This document shows, in pieces, positions 46,315 through 55,922 of a stretch of 64,000 nucleotides of DNA. The stretch lies in NCBI RefSeq assembly GCF_034471385.1, contig NZ_JARGYU010000002.1, positions 124,001 to 188,000 of the forward strand. The letters are read 5' to 3'. This DNA comes from Lyticum sinuosum. GTDB taxonomy: Bacteria > Pseudomonadota > Alphaproteobacteria > Rickettsiales > Midichloriaceae. Numbering within the stretch: the stretch's first letter is position 1; each line of letters begins with the position of its first letter. A program made the translations under genes and the position numbers. The notes under the pieces were generated by a model that worked only from the letters and a program-made list of their open reading frames with translations, ran no database searches and was not told where the DNA came from.

Positions 46315-46512
46315 TATAAGTATTTATAAATTTAATTTACAAAAAAAAATTATATAAATTTTTGTAAAATCAAGATAATTCCTTGAATAATTTTAATATT
46401 AAATAAAATATGATTAAATTTTGAATATTTTGATAATTATAAAGTATTTACAAGATTATTTTAATGTAATAAAATTTTATTATATAAAAATATTATAAAA
46501 ATAGGATTTTCT

Positions 46513-48708
46513 ATGAAAAATAACAATGATACTCAATCTTTAACATCAAAATCACAATCTTTAAAAGAAGAAATTATAAAACTTCAAGAAATAGCTAAAA
46601 ATCATCAAGAAAAATTAACAACACCTTCAAAAGAAGAGTTACAAAAAAAGATAAAATCTTTAGAAAACGAAATACAAGAAGAACAAAAAAACTTTCATAA
46701 GCAAAAAATAGAAGTAAAAAAATCTAAAGAAGAATTAGTAACAAAAAACAAAGAACTAGAAAATAAACGAAAAGTAGTGCAATTAAAAAGAAATGAAGCT
46801 GCAAAAAAACCCAATGAAGAGGCAAAAAAACTCAATGAAGAAGCAAATAACATTGAATCAAATATATATAAAGCACAGAAAAAAAATTTTAATAAATTAT
46901 ATGCCGAAGCTAAAGTATATTTGAAACAACGTTTTAACAAATCTCACATAAGAGATATTGAATTTGGTTCTGAAAATTTGACAGAACAGGATTTAGAAAA
47001 TCTAAAACTTGTTGTAGAACATAAATATGGAAAAATAGGAGAACGTCTAGAAAATAATGAGAAAATTCATCAAATATCAAAAAGTTTAACAAAAGGACTT
47101 TTCTCACATTCATTAGGTCCAGTAAAATATTTTGGTGTTTTTACTAATCTTTTAAAATTATCTAAAGGACTTACAGATAAAGAAAAACAGAAAGAAAAAG
47201 AAATAACGCAAGAAATTAATGAATTGAACAATAATGTAATAGAAATAAGAGATAAAATTTTTTCTGGTAAGTTTAATGAAAATGATCAAAAAGAATTATT
47301 AAGTAAATATCAAGAATATGTAGAGAAAAATCTAGAAATTGGACAAGAACCAAAAAAAATAAACGATCTTCAAAAGAGTAAAGATATAGTAGGAAATGTC
47401 AAACATTCTATCTCTACAATATTTACAAAATTTTCTTTAAAAAAAATAATTGCAAAAAAAACCATCGAAAATATTAATCCAATAGCAGGAGGAGTTTCTA
47501 ATCTTATAGATGGAGCATACAATAATAAATCAGGAAAAATAGTTTCAGGTACACTTAAAGTAGTTGAATCTGTAGCTCCTGTAACAATACCAGCTTTAAA
47601 ACTAACATCTACTACTTTTGCAGGAGTATTTTTAATAGTTAATCGTCTTAATAATTATAATGCTATTACTAATATGAAAGAACATAAATATTTAAAAGAG
47701 ATGATGAATCAAATAATAGCTCAACAATCAAATATAAATATAGATAATCATTATGAAATACCTACTGAAGCAAAAAATGGATTACCTAAATTTTTATATG
47801 AAGATTATTCAAATGATGGAAACCATTTTTTTTCTGAAATTGATAAACTTAAAAATTTATCACAAAGTTTTGTTGATCAAAAAAGTAATTTTGATTTCTT
47901 AATAAAAGAACATACTGAAATAAAAATGGATAAAAACGCAGTTGAAAAGAAAATAGTAAAGTTCACAGACGAACAAAGAAAAGAAAAATTCCAGAATATG
48001 TTCAATAAATATTCTAAAATTACATCACAGGTAGATTTTATAATAAAATGTATTGAGGATACAGAAAGATCTCTTGTATTACAATCTTTTAAGCCTAAAG
48101 ATCTTGAAACAATAAAAGATTTAGCAAAAAAAATATCTGATAATACAAATAAATTATTTAAGAATTATGCAAATAATCAAGATAACCCTAAGTTAAATCA
48201 AGATTTAAGTAAAAATATACAAGAATTCCAGGATTTATCAAAAAACCTGAAAGAAAAATTTTTAGAAAAATCAATAAAAATTGAAGGCATAGTTCACAAA
48301 TTTGATATTGAGAAAATTGAAGCAATGGGCAACATTCAAAAAAAAGATTATGAAGAATATGATAATATTAAAAAAGAACTAAATGGAGAAGATAAAGCAG
48401 ATAAATTTCTTAGGGGGAGAAATCATAATGCAAACAGTAATACAAATATGGTAAAATACTCTGAACACACAGTTAAAACAATTGAAAGTGTATTAAATCA
48501 GGATTTAGAACACAATAATAAGATTCATTTAGACTTTGATAAAGAAGCAATTAAATTAGCTATACAAAATACAGAAAACACAATATCATGGAAAAATACA
48601 AATGATAAAGTAACTGATATAAAGAAAATGACTGAATTACACAGTGAAGTGAATACTTTAAAGAGAATGTTACATCAAGATAATAACCATAGTGCAATTT
48701 CACACTAA
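46513..48708 (+). CDS. second large coiled-coil protein with hydrophobic segments, unknown function
   Basis: A 731-residue protein without a recognised family. Residues 1-135 are a charged coiled coil (heavy in Lys, Glu and Asn). Then come a less polar stretch, GLFSHSLGPVKYFGVFTNLL (about 195-214), another coiled coil, and a hydrophobic hairpin-like region from about 325 to 380 (INPIAGGVSNLIDGAYN, then VAPVTIPALKLTSTTFAGVF). The remainder (about 400-731) is coiled coil and charged. No signal peptide. AGGA lies six bases before the ATG. The architecture (coiled coil, buried hydrophobic segment, coiled coil) parallels the 930-residue neighbour on the same strand, suggesting related roles, although no clear sequence identity is visible. 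Confidence 0.8.
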   Translation: MKNNNDTQSLTSKSQSLKEEIIKLQEIAKNHQEKLTTPSKEELQKKIKSLENEIQEEQKNFHKQKIEVKKSKEELVTKNKELENKRKVVQLKRNEAAKKPNEEAKKLNEEANNIESNIYKAQKKNFNKLYAEAKVYLKQRFNKSHIRDIEFGSENLTEQDLENLKLVVEHKYGKIGERLENNEKIHQISKSLTKGLFSHSLGPVKYFGVFTNLLKLSKGLTDKEKQKEKEITQEINELNNNVIEIRDKIFSGKFNENDQKELLSKYQEYVEKNLEIGQEPKKINDLQKSKDIVGNVKHSISTIFTKFSLKKIIAKKTIENINPIAGGVSNLIDGAYNNKSGKIVSGTLKVVESVAPVTIPALKLTSTTFAGVFLIVNRLNNYNAITNMKEHKYLKEMMNQIIAQQSNINIDNHYEIPTEAKNGLPKFLYEDYSNDGNHFFSEIDKLKNLSQSFVDQKSNFDFLIKEHTEIKMDKNAVEKKIVKFTDEQRKEKFQNMFNKYSKITSQVDFIIKCIEDTERSLVLQSFKPKDLETIKDLAKKISDNTNKLFKNYANNQDNPKLNQDLSKNIQEFQDLSKNLKEKFLEKSIKIEGIVHKFDIEKIEAMGNIQKKDYEEYDNIKKELNGEDKADKFLRGRNHNANSNTNMVKYSEHTVKTIESVLNQDLEHNNKIHLDFDKEAIKLAIQNTENTISWKNTNDKVTDIKKMTELHSEVNTLKRMLHQDNNHSAISH

Positions 48709-48733
48709 AAATTATATTAATTATTATATTTTT

Positions 48734-48900
48734 TTTATTTTTCTATTATTAAATAATTTTTTTACATAAAATATTCTACTTATTATTTGTTTAATATTAA
48801 TATTTAATATATTTTTATTTATTTTTCTATTATTAAATAATTTTTTTACATAAAATATTCTACTTATTATTTGTTAATATTAATATTTAATATATTTTTA
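48734..48900. repeat. 84-base tandem duplication abutting the pepA stop codon
   Basis: 48734-48817 and 48818-48900 are nearly identical (one base missing in the second). The right copy ends exactly with the pepA stop codon (complement of 48898-48900), so the duplicated unit is the pepA 3' flank starting at the stop. Confidence 0.92.
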
Positions 48901-50520
48901 ATTATTTTCAAAATACTCTTTTATAAGTCGATCAAGTAATATTACACCAAATCCTGTTGCACCTTTTTGTATAAATTTATCACCAGATTTATTCCAAGAA
49001 ACTCCTGCTATATCAATATGCGCCCATTTTCTATTACTTTGAATAAACCTCTTTAAAAATTGAGCAGCAGTTATGCTGCCTCCACCATATCCTTGTCCTA
49101 CATTTTTTATATCTGCTATAGATGAATTAATCTGTTCATCATATCTTGTACCCATAGGTAATCTCCATATAAATTCACCAATTTTATCTCCTATATCGGA
49201 TATTTTTTTAGCTAAATCATCATCATTACTAAATAATCCAGCACAATTATTACCAAGAGCAACTTTAACGGCACCTGTTAATGTAGCTAAATCTATTATT
49301 GTATTAGGTTGATATTTTTCTTGTACATACCACAAAACATCTGCAAGTACTAATCTTCCTTCTGCATCTGTATTATCAACTTCTATAGTTTGTCCTGACA
49401 TTGATGTTATAACATCACCAGGTCGTTGTGCTTTACCTGAAGGCATATTCTCTACTAATCCTAAAACACCTATAGCATTAATTTTAGCTTTTCTTTTAGC
49501 TAAAGAATACATCAAACCAGTTACAACTCCTGCTCCACCCATATCATATTTCATTTCTGCTATATGGTCACTTCCTTTTAGATTTATACCTCCTGTATCA
49601 AAAGTTACTCCTTTTCCAACAAAAGAAATTAAATTATTTTGATAATTGTTATCTTTATTATTATCTTTATTATTATCTTTACCCCACCATTCTAAAATAA
49701 CAAGATATGGGGGTTTATCACTACCTTGAGCAACTCCTAATAAAGCATTCATTCCTAAAGACTCCATTTCTTCTTTATCGATAATTTTTGCAACAAGACC
49801 TACCTCTTTAGCTATTGCATTACAATAATTTGCGAAACTTTCAGGATATATAACATTTGCTGGCTCATTGATTAAATTTCTAGTTATATTCATTCCATCA
49901 ATCATTGCTTTTGTATCCTTAAATAATTCTTTTGTTTTTTCTAATATTTTATCAGAAACATATATATTAAGGTTTGAAAAATATATTTTATTATCATCAG
50001 CTTTAGCTTTATAATATTTTGTAAAACTATAAGATTTTATTGCAACTCCTATAGCAATTTGATTGATAATATGCGGTATTTCTTCTTCTATATCATCTAT
50101 AATTAAATCAGCATTTTGATGACAAATATAATCAACTTTATCAAAGATACATGAGCCTACTAACTTCCATTTAGTTGATTGATCACCATCTTTTCCAATT
50201 AAAATAATGATTTTGTCTTTGCATATTCCACTTAATATTACACCTTTTCCAGAATTAGGTTTAAAATCATATCGTAAATTCAATGCATCTTTTATTGATT
50301 CAATATAGGTTGTTGATTCTAAATAATCTGAAAATTCATAATTTTTGACATCAGAATTAGTATAATTACTATCTTTATTTTGATAAAAATCTTTTGTATT
50401 TACAATATCATTTTGTATATCAGATTTATCTAAAGTTGATAAATTACTTCCAATCAAATGAATTGATGCTTTATTTTGACTATTTTTTAATAAATTTAAA
50501 GGAAAAATATTTATTTGCAT
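48898..50520 (-). CDS. pepA: leucyl aminopeptidase (M17, PepA)
   Basis: Two-metal cytoplasmic aminopeptidase that removes N-terminal residues from peptides. The C-terminal catalytic domain carries the metal and active-site motifs FVGKGVTFDTGGINLKGSD, MKYDMGGAGVV and the M17 signature NTDAEGRLVLADVLWY, then DLATLTGAVKVALG. At 540 residues it is about 40 longer than most. A low-complexity KDNN repeat (coded by 12-base units near 49660-49681) and an Asn/Asp-rich N-terminal region account for this. Such enzymes suit a bacterium living on host peptides. Confidence 0.95.
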   Translation of the reverse strand: MQINIFPLNLLKNSQNKASIHLIGSNLSTLDKSDIQNDIVNTKDFYQNKDSNYTNSDVKNYEFSDYLESTTYIESIKDALNLRYDFKPNSGKGVILSGICKDKIIILIGKDGDQSTKWKLVGSCIFDKVDYICHQNADLIIDDIEEEIPHIINQIAIGVAIKSYSFTKYYKAKADDNKIYFSNLNIYVSDKILEKTKELFKDTKAMIDGMNITRNLINEPANVIYPESFANYCNAIAKEVGLVAKIIDKEEMESLGMNALLGVAQGSDKPPYLVILEWWGKDNNKDNNKDNNYQNNLISFVGKGVTFDTGGINLKGSDHIAEMKYDMGGAGVVTGLMYSLAKRKAKINAIGVLGLVENMPSGKAQRPGDVITSMSGQTIEVDNTDAEGRLVLADVLWYVQEKYQPNTIIDLATLTGAVKVALGNNCAGLFSNDDDLAKKISDIGDKIGEFIWRLPMGTRYDEQINSSIADIKNVGQGYGGGSITAAQFLKRFIQSNRKWAHIDIAGVSWNKSGDKFIQKGATGFGVILLDRLIKEYFENN

Positions 50521-50703
50521 GAGATTAAATAATAAAAAATATTTGAAACTTGTTTAAAAATATTGTGCTTATAAATAATATAAACAGTTGAATATACTTA
50601 AATATACTTATTTTAAATTTTACGGAAGTATATAAAAAAAATAAAAAAATAAAAAAATTTAAATAGTAGAAGAATTTGAACTAAAGATACATAAAAATAC
50701 GTT

Positions 50704-50751
50704 AAAAAATATATTCAAAAGTATATCAAAAAGTATATTAAAAAGTATATT
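50704..50751. repeat. four 12-base tandem units
   Basis: The unit AAAAAGTATATT occurs exactly at 50728-50739 and 50740-50751, with one- and two-mismatch copies at 50704-50715 and 50716-50727. Confidence 0.8.
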
Positions 50752-50952
50752 TAATGTATATTAATTTATGAAGTAAAATGATCTATTATATATTTTAAAA
50801 AATTTTAATTTTAAGAAATTTTATACTAAAAAAAAATATCTAAATAGCTAAGTGAAATTTTTATAAAAAAATCATATTATTATCATATTATTATTTATTA
50901 AAACTAGCAGTAGTAATTTATATTAATTAATAAGAACTAAATTTAGATAATA

Positions 50953-50980
50953 TTGACATATGAAGATTCATATATATAAT
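50953..50980 (+). promoter_or_regulatory. perfect-consensus sigma70 promoter for rpmF(-plsX-fabH)
   Basis: TTGACA (50953-50958) and TATAAT (50975-50980), both 6/6, lie 16 bases apart and 135 bases before rpmF. It is the only fully consensus -35/-10 pair found in the window. Confidence 0.75.
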
Positions 50981-51115
50981 AATGAAGTGATTTATTCATT
51001 AAAAAGTTATTAGATATTTCTTTGATAAAAAATTATAATTTAATATAATTTTGTGTTTTTTTATCTTAGACAACTAAATTGATTGATAATAGATAATTAT
51101 TAATAATATAATAAT

Positions 51116-51331
51116 ATGGCAGTACCAAAAAAGAAAACTAGTAAAAGTAAAGGAGCAAAAAGAAGAAATCAAAATAATGCAACAAAATTAAGATTACAAA
51201 GTAATAATATTATATTGAATAAAAGAGGGGAACCAGTTTTAAGACATCATATATCTGCTAAGGGTTTTTTTAAAAATAAAAGAGTTCTTCCTTTACCAAA
51301 AGAGGAAAATATTGATGATGCAACATTATAA
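51116..51331 (+). CDS. rpmF: 50S ribosomal protein L32
   Basis: Large-subunit protein, 71 residues, beginning MAVPKKKTSKSKGAKRRNQN, the standard alphaproteobacterial L32 start. It continues with the RHHISAKGFFKNKRVLPL segment. The alphaproteobacterial form lacks the zinc Cys pairs, as here. It is first in the conserved order rpmF-plsX-fabH, although here plsX is 411 bases away and a hairpin intervenes. Confidence 0.97.
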   Translation: MAVPKKKTSKSKGAKRRNQNNATKLRLQSNNIILNKRGEPVLRHHISAKGFFKNKRVLPLPKEENIDDATL

Positions 51332-51742
51332 ATTAAATATAATATAAATATAACAATAAATATTTTATAGATTTTTTAATCTATTTTATATTTTTATCTA
51401 AAATTAGTATTTTATAATCTTATACTTTCATATTTTTGCATAATTTTTTTGCTTAGTAATTTTAATATATAAAAAAAATAAATTATTTATATTGGTTCTT
51501 AATACCTTAAGAAATAAAGTAAGAAATAAAGTTATAATATAAAAAAATACTTGAATATTGTATAAATATATAAATTAAAAATCACTTTAATTTTAAAATA
51601 TTTAAATAAATTTGCAAAAATTATAAAAACTTCATAAAAATAGTTTTTTTACATAAATTTATATAAATTATTTAACTTTATTAAACAATTATATTTTCTC
51701 TAAATTATATAGAGTATTTGATATTATTTTTTATAAAATTTA
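51332..51742. other. 411-base gap between rpmF and plsX
   Basis: No gene is visible. It holds the rpmF terminator hairpin and a doubled 12-base AAGAAATAAAGT (51509-51520 and 51521-51532). In most relatives rpmF and plsX are nearly adjacent, so the gap is an expansion. Confidence 0.5.
51367..51384 (+). terminator. terminator after rpmF
   Basis: ATAGATT and AATCTAT form a 7-bp stem with a TTTT loop, followed by TTTATATTTTTATC, 35 bases past the stop. The T-rich tail is in the right place. Confidence 0.5.
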
Positions 51743-52951
51743 ATGAATAATAAAATAGTTGTAAGTATCGACTTAATGGGTGGTGATTATTCTCCACTAG
51801 CCCCAGTTAAAGCTCTTGAATTGATACAAGAAACCTTACATTATTCTAATTGCTCATTTATTTTACATGGAAATAGTGATGCAAAAAAACTTTTGGAATC
51901 TAGCAATATTTCAAAAGATCTCTATATATTTAATCTAACTAACACTGAAGTATCAGCAGATGATAATCCATTAGATATTATGAGAGGGAAAAAAAATAAT
52001 AGTAGTATGCAACTTTCCATTGAAGATGTTTCCCAAAAAAGAGCACATGTTGCTGTCTCATCAGGAAACACAGGCGCATTAATGGCATTATCAATAAGAA
52101 TATTAGGCTGTATTAATGGTATAAAACGTCCTGCAATAGTTGGTACAATTCCTACAAAAAGAGGTAAATGTGTAATGCTAGATTTAGGAGGGAATTTAGA
52201 ATGCGATGAAAAAATGTTACTTCAATTTGCTCTGATGGGTTCATGCTTTGCAAAGATCATATTAAGTCAGGAAAATACAAAAAATATAAACGATAATTTA
52301 TTAAATTCACATAAAATATTAAATAAAAATAACTTTCATGATAAAAATGAAGAACATCTTATTTATAATATAAAACAAAATAATGATATATCTGATTATA
52401 ATCCAACTGTTGCTTTGTTAAATGTTGGAGTAGAATCAAATAAAGGTAGAAACACAGAGAAAAAAGCTTTTGATCTACTACAAAAATCAAATCTTAATTT
52501 TATTGGATGTATTGAAGGACATCATATAATAGAAGGAAATGCGGATGTTATAGTAACAGATGGATATACAGGAAATGTTGTGCTTAAATCTGCAGAAGGT
52601 GTATCTAATTATATTAGAGATATACTAAAATTATCAGTAGAGAAAAATTTGATTAGTAAAATAGGAGGATTTTTTCTAAGTTCTAGTATAAAACAAAACA
52701 TGGAAAAAATAAGACCAGATAAAAACAATGGTGCAATGTTTGTTGGATTAAATGGAATAATTGTTAAGAGTCATGGTGGTTCCAAATCAGAAGGAATTGC
52801 TAATGCAATAAAAACAGCTATAATGCTTGCAGAAAATCATGTAAATGAAAGAATAATTAATGAAATAAATTGTATTGATTTTATCGATAAAATTAAAAAT
52901 AGTTCAGTAAAATTATTGAATATGCTACGTTTTAATGACACACCCAATTGA
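51743..52951 (+). CDS. plsX: phosphate acyltransferase PlsX
   Basis: Peripheral membrane enzyme making acyl-phosphate from acyl-ACP, the donor used by PlsY (encoded at 30.9 kb). Motifs are SIDLMGGDYSPLAPVKAL, RGKKNNSSMQLSIEDV, SSGNTGALMALSIRILG, MLDLGGNLECDE, VTDGYTGNVVLKSAEG and VGLNGIIVKSHGGS. At 402 residues it is about 50 longer than usual, with an Asn-rich insertion at about 178-220. Its end overlaps the fabH start by 17 bases, so the two are translationally linked. Confidence 0.95.
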   Translation: MNNKIVVSIDLMGGDYSPLAPVKALELIQETLHYSNCSFILHGNSDAKKLLESSNISKDLYIFNLTNTEVSADDNPLDIMRGKKNNSSMQLSIEDVSQKRAHVAVSSGNTGALMALSIRILGCINGIKRPAIVGTIPTKRGKCVMLDLGGNLECDEKMLLQFALMGSCFAKIILSQENTKNINDNLLNSHKILNKNNFHDKNEEHLIYNIKQNNDISDYNPTVALLNVGVESNKGRNTEKKAFDLLQKSNLNFIGCIEGHHIIEGNADVIVTDGYTGNVVLKSAEGVSNYIRDILKLSVEKNLISKIGGFFLSSSIKQNMEKIRPDKNNGAMFVGLNGIIVKSHGGSKSEGIANAIKTAIMLAENHVNERIINEINCIDFIDKIKNSSVKLLNMLRFNDTPN

Positions 52952-54116
52952 ACATCAAAGAATTTATATATCTGGAGTAGGAGCTTCTCATCCTAAAAAA
53001 TGCGTTCTAAATGAAGATTTACCTCTTCATCTTAATACTAGTGATGAATGGATTCAACAAAGAACAGGAATTAAACAACGTTATATTATAGACGAAGGAG
53101 AGGATATTGTTTCAATAGCTTCTGAAGCTCTATTAAAAGCGCTTAAAATGGCTGGTATTAATCCATTAGATCTTGATGCGATAATATTAGCAACAACAAC
53201 TCCTGCTATGCGAATGCCATCAACTGCATCTTTAATACAAAATATTATAGGAAATTATAGATGTACAGCATTTGATATACAAGTTGCATGTGCTGGTTTT
53301 GTTACAGCTATACAAATAGCCTATGGGTTTATATTTAGTGGACAATTCAGTAAAATTGCTGTGATAGGTGCCGATTTAATGTCAAAAATCATAGATTGGA
53401 ATGATAGGAGTACATGTGTTCTTTTTGGTGATGGTGCAGGAGCAATTATTATAGAAAATAAAATGGAGGCTGAACTCGTTTATAATGCACAAAATTTAAT
53501 GAATAATATAGATATAGATAATTTTAGTAAAAATTCATTTTATGAAAAAAATTTAACAGTTGATTATACAAATTATAATATAAATTCTTTAAATAATAAG
53601 ATAATTTCTTTCAATTCAGAAAAAGTTCAAGATTTAAACGAAAAAAAATATTTATTTGATAGTAGTGGTAATATTCCACAATCTGGAAATATAATAGATC
53701 TTGTAAGTTATTCTCATGCAGATTTAAAAGATATACTATATGCCAATTGTGATGGTTTTATTACTATGAAAGGTATTAATGTATTTAAACATGCTGTTCA
53801 AGAATTGACATTTATATCAAGATTATTAGTAAAAAGAAATAACTTAGATATATCTGATATATCCTGGGTAATTCCACATCAAGCAAATAAAAGAATTTTA
53901 GATGCTATAGCTTCTAATTTAGATATATCTATAGACAAATTTGTTATTACAGTTAATAAGTATGCGAATACATCTGCTGCTTCTATACCAATGGCATTAG
54001 ATTTTTTATATCATAATGGAGATAGTTTTTATAAAAGATTATCTAGTGGAGATTTAATAATAATGCTTGGTGTAGGATCTGGTATGATTTTCAATGGAAT
54101 ATTATTAAGGTGGTAA
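52935..54116 (+). CDS. fabH: beta-ketoacyl-ACP synthase III
   Basis: Initiates fatty acid synthesis by condensing acetyl-CoA with malonyl-ACP. The catalytic triad is intact: Cys119 in DIQVACAGF, His315 in IPHQANKRI and Asn345 in NKYANTSAA. LFGDGAGAIIIENK and the final VGSGMIFNGILLRW are also typical. At 393 residues it is about 70 longer than usual, from an Asn/Ile-rich insertion at about 180-260 next to the GDGAGA loop. The ATG lies inside plsX, and the family start region (ISGVGASHPKKCVLNEDL) begins right after it. Confidence 0.96.
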   Translation: MTHPIEHQRIYISGVGASHPKKCVLNEDLPLHLNTSDEWIQQRTGIKQRYIIDEGEDIVSIASEALLKALKMAGINPLDLDAIILATTTPAMRMPSTASLIQNIIGNYRCTAFDIQVACAGFVTAIQIAYGFIFSGQFSKIAVIGADLMSKIIDWNDRSTCVLFGDGAGAIIIENKMEAELVYNAQNLMNNIDIDNFSKNSFYEKNLTVDYTNYNINSLNNKIISFNSEKVQDLNEKKYLFDSSGNIPQSGNIIDLVSYSHADLKDILYANCDGFITMKGINVFKHAVQELTFISRLLVKRNNLDISDISWVIPHQANKRILDAIASNLDISIDKFVITVNKYANTSAASIPMALDFLYHNGDSFYKRLSSGDLIIMLGVGSGMIFNGILLRW

Positions 54117-54119
54117 AAT

Positions 54120-54559
54120 AAAACAGTATAATGAAAAAAAATATTTTTATTTATTTTAATATTTTATAATTATTTTAATATTTTATAATTACTAATTGAT
54201 ATTAATTAAATTTATTTTTTTTAATAGAATTACTTATTTTGTAATAAAAAATACATAAAATATATGAAATTAAACCAGATATTACTGTATAAGATGGTAT
54301 ATAAAATCCTCTAATTCCAATTAATTGAGATAATATACTAAAAACAGTATAATGAAAAAAAATATTTTTATTTATTTTAATATTTTATAATTATTTTAAT
54401 ATTTTATAATTACTAATTGATATTAATTAAATTTATTTTTTTTAATAGAATTACTTATTTTATAATAAAAAATACATAAAATATATGAAATTAAACCAGA
54501 TATTACTGTATAAGATGGTATATAAAACCCTCTAATTCCAATTAATTGAGATAATATAC
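54120..54559. repeat. 221-base tandem duplication of the symporter 3' end
   Basis: 54120-54338 and 54341-54559 match at a constant shift of 221 bases with only a few substitutions (for example TTTTGTAAT versus TTTTATAAT). The right copy contains the last 137 coding bases of the symporter. The left copy is a non-coding fragment between it and the fabH stop. Confidence 0.95.
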
Positions 54560-55892
54560 AAACACTAAGAGTTGTAATAGATGGAATATAAAAACTATAA
54601 GTTGGATTTGGCATTTTTATAGTTGCACCAACAATTGGAATAATTATACCGCTTCCCCAAACAGAAAAACCTATTAGCATTAATTCTATAATATCAAGAT
54701 CATACAAAGAAATAAACATTGCTATTGATCCTATAATTATAGTGAACAAACGCATTAAAATTAAGCTTCTTATATCATTTTCATTTATTTTTTCTTTTGT
54801 GTTTATTTGATGATTTTCATTTATTTCATCATTTGTTCCATGATTATTATATTTTTTAATTTTATTTCTATGAATAATATTACGAACTAATAATATACTT
54901 GCAGCATTAAGTGCAGAATCTGCTGTTGATATACTTGCAGATAGTACAGCAATAATAAAAAGACCACGTAATCCTATTGGTAAAGATTCTTTAATAACTG
55001 CTGATATTATATTCTTACTATTAATATCAGGGAATAGATATGATGAACATAATCCAGTTATAGTAATTGCTATAGAAAAGCATATTCTAACAAAAAACAT
55101 TATATTATACATTGATTTTATATTATTTTTGTTTTTTGTCATTAAAAACCTTTGTATAACAGATGGTTGTAACCATAAAAATGGTAACCAGCTACAAAAA
55201 AACAAAAAACTATACTCTTTAAATTTAGAATGTGTAAGAATAGCAAGTTTTTGAGGATTTGTATTAATAATGACATTACTAATGCCACCACATTTATTAA
55301 CTAACCACATTGCTATTATAGGTATAACGCTAAGAATAATCGCAGATTGTACTATAGATATCATAGCAATAGATTTTACACCACCAATGCTGACATATAT
55401 AATTATTAACAATGATGATAATATAACTATTTTATCATAGCTATTTTCAAAAAAATTACTAAAAAGATGACCAACAGCAGTTAATTGACCTCCAATTGAT
55501 GTAGAACTTATTAAAATTCCAAATATTGCTGTAATTTGTTCTGCTTTTCTTCCATAAAAGTAACGAGATAAATCTCCAGCTGATATCATATTATCAAATC
55601 TACTATCAAAAAATTTATCTGCAAAAAAATGAACATAAGCTGTCATAGACAATGCACTAGTCATACTGACTATAAATATTATACCATCACTTGAGACTTT
55701 AGCTGCATCTCCAACAATTGATCCAGCTCCAAAAACAGTTGCAATTAAAGTTAATGAAAGAACAATTTTATTAGATTTTTTATTTGCAACTGTATAATCT
55801 AAAATAGTTTTTGTATTTTTACCATAATACAATCCTATAAAAAAAATACTTATTATATATGATATTATTATTAATAAGTCTAAATTTATCAT
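54423..55892 (-). CDS. sodium:solute symporter (SSS/SLC5 family)
   Basis: A 489-residue inner-membrane symporter with about 12-13 helices. The SSS signature region is LRGLFIIAVLSASISTADSALNAASILLVRNI (about 320-350), and the N-terminal VANKKSNKIVLSLTLIATVFGAGSI carries the sodium-site helix. SIGGVKSIAMISIVQSAIIL is also typical. The family imports proline, pantothenate, sugars or acetate with sodium, and the substrate is not readable here. A polar Asn/Glu/Lys loop interrupts at about 355-380. The gene's 3' end is duplicated downstream. Confidence 0.9.
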   Translation of the reverse strand: MINLDLLIIISYIISIFFIGLYYGKNTKTILDYTVANKKSNKIVLSLTLIATVFGAGSIVGDAAKVSSDGIIFIVSMTSALSMTAYVHFFADKFFDSRFDNMISAGDLSRYFYGRKAEQITAIFGILISSTSIGGQLTAVGHLFSNFFENSYDKIVILSSLLIIIYVSIGGVKSIAMISIVQSAIILSVIPIIAMWLVNKCGGISNVIINTNPQKLAILTHSKFKEYSFLFFCSWLPFLWLQPSVIQRFLMTKNKNNIKSMYNIMFFVRICFSIAITITGLCSSYLFPDINSKNIISAVIKESLPIGLRGLFIIAVLSASISTADSALNAASILLVRNIIHRNKIKKYNNHGTNDEINENHQINTKEKINENDIRSLILMRLFTIIIGSIAMFISLYDLDIIELMLIGFSVWGSGIIIPIVGATIKMPNPTYSFYIPSITTLSVCILSQLIGIRGFYIPSYTVISGLISYILCIFYYKISNSIKKNKFN

Positions 55893-55922
55893 TATAATAT
55901 AATAAAATCTAATATAATTTTC

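Larger units (their letters stand above)
50521..51115. other. 595-base gap upstream of rpmF
   Basis: No coding sequence is seen between divergent pepA and rpmF. It contains a short tandem repeat (50704-50751) and a consensus promoter (50953-50980), which leaves a leader of about 130 bases before rpmF. Confidence 0.6.

Noticed and set aside
54231..54338. Separate pseudogene of a second symporter
   Set aside because: It is the left copy of a 221-base tandem duplication of the adjacent gene's end, not an independent gene remnant.
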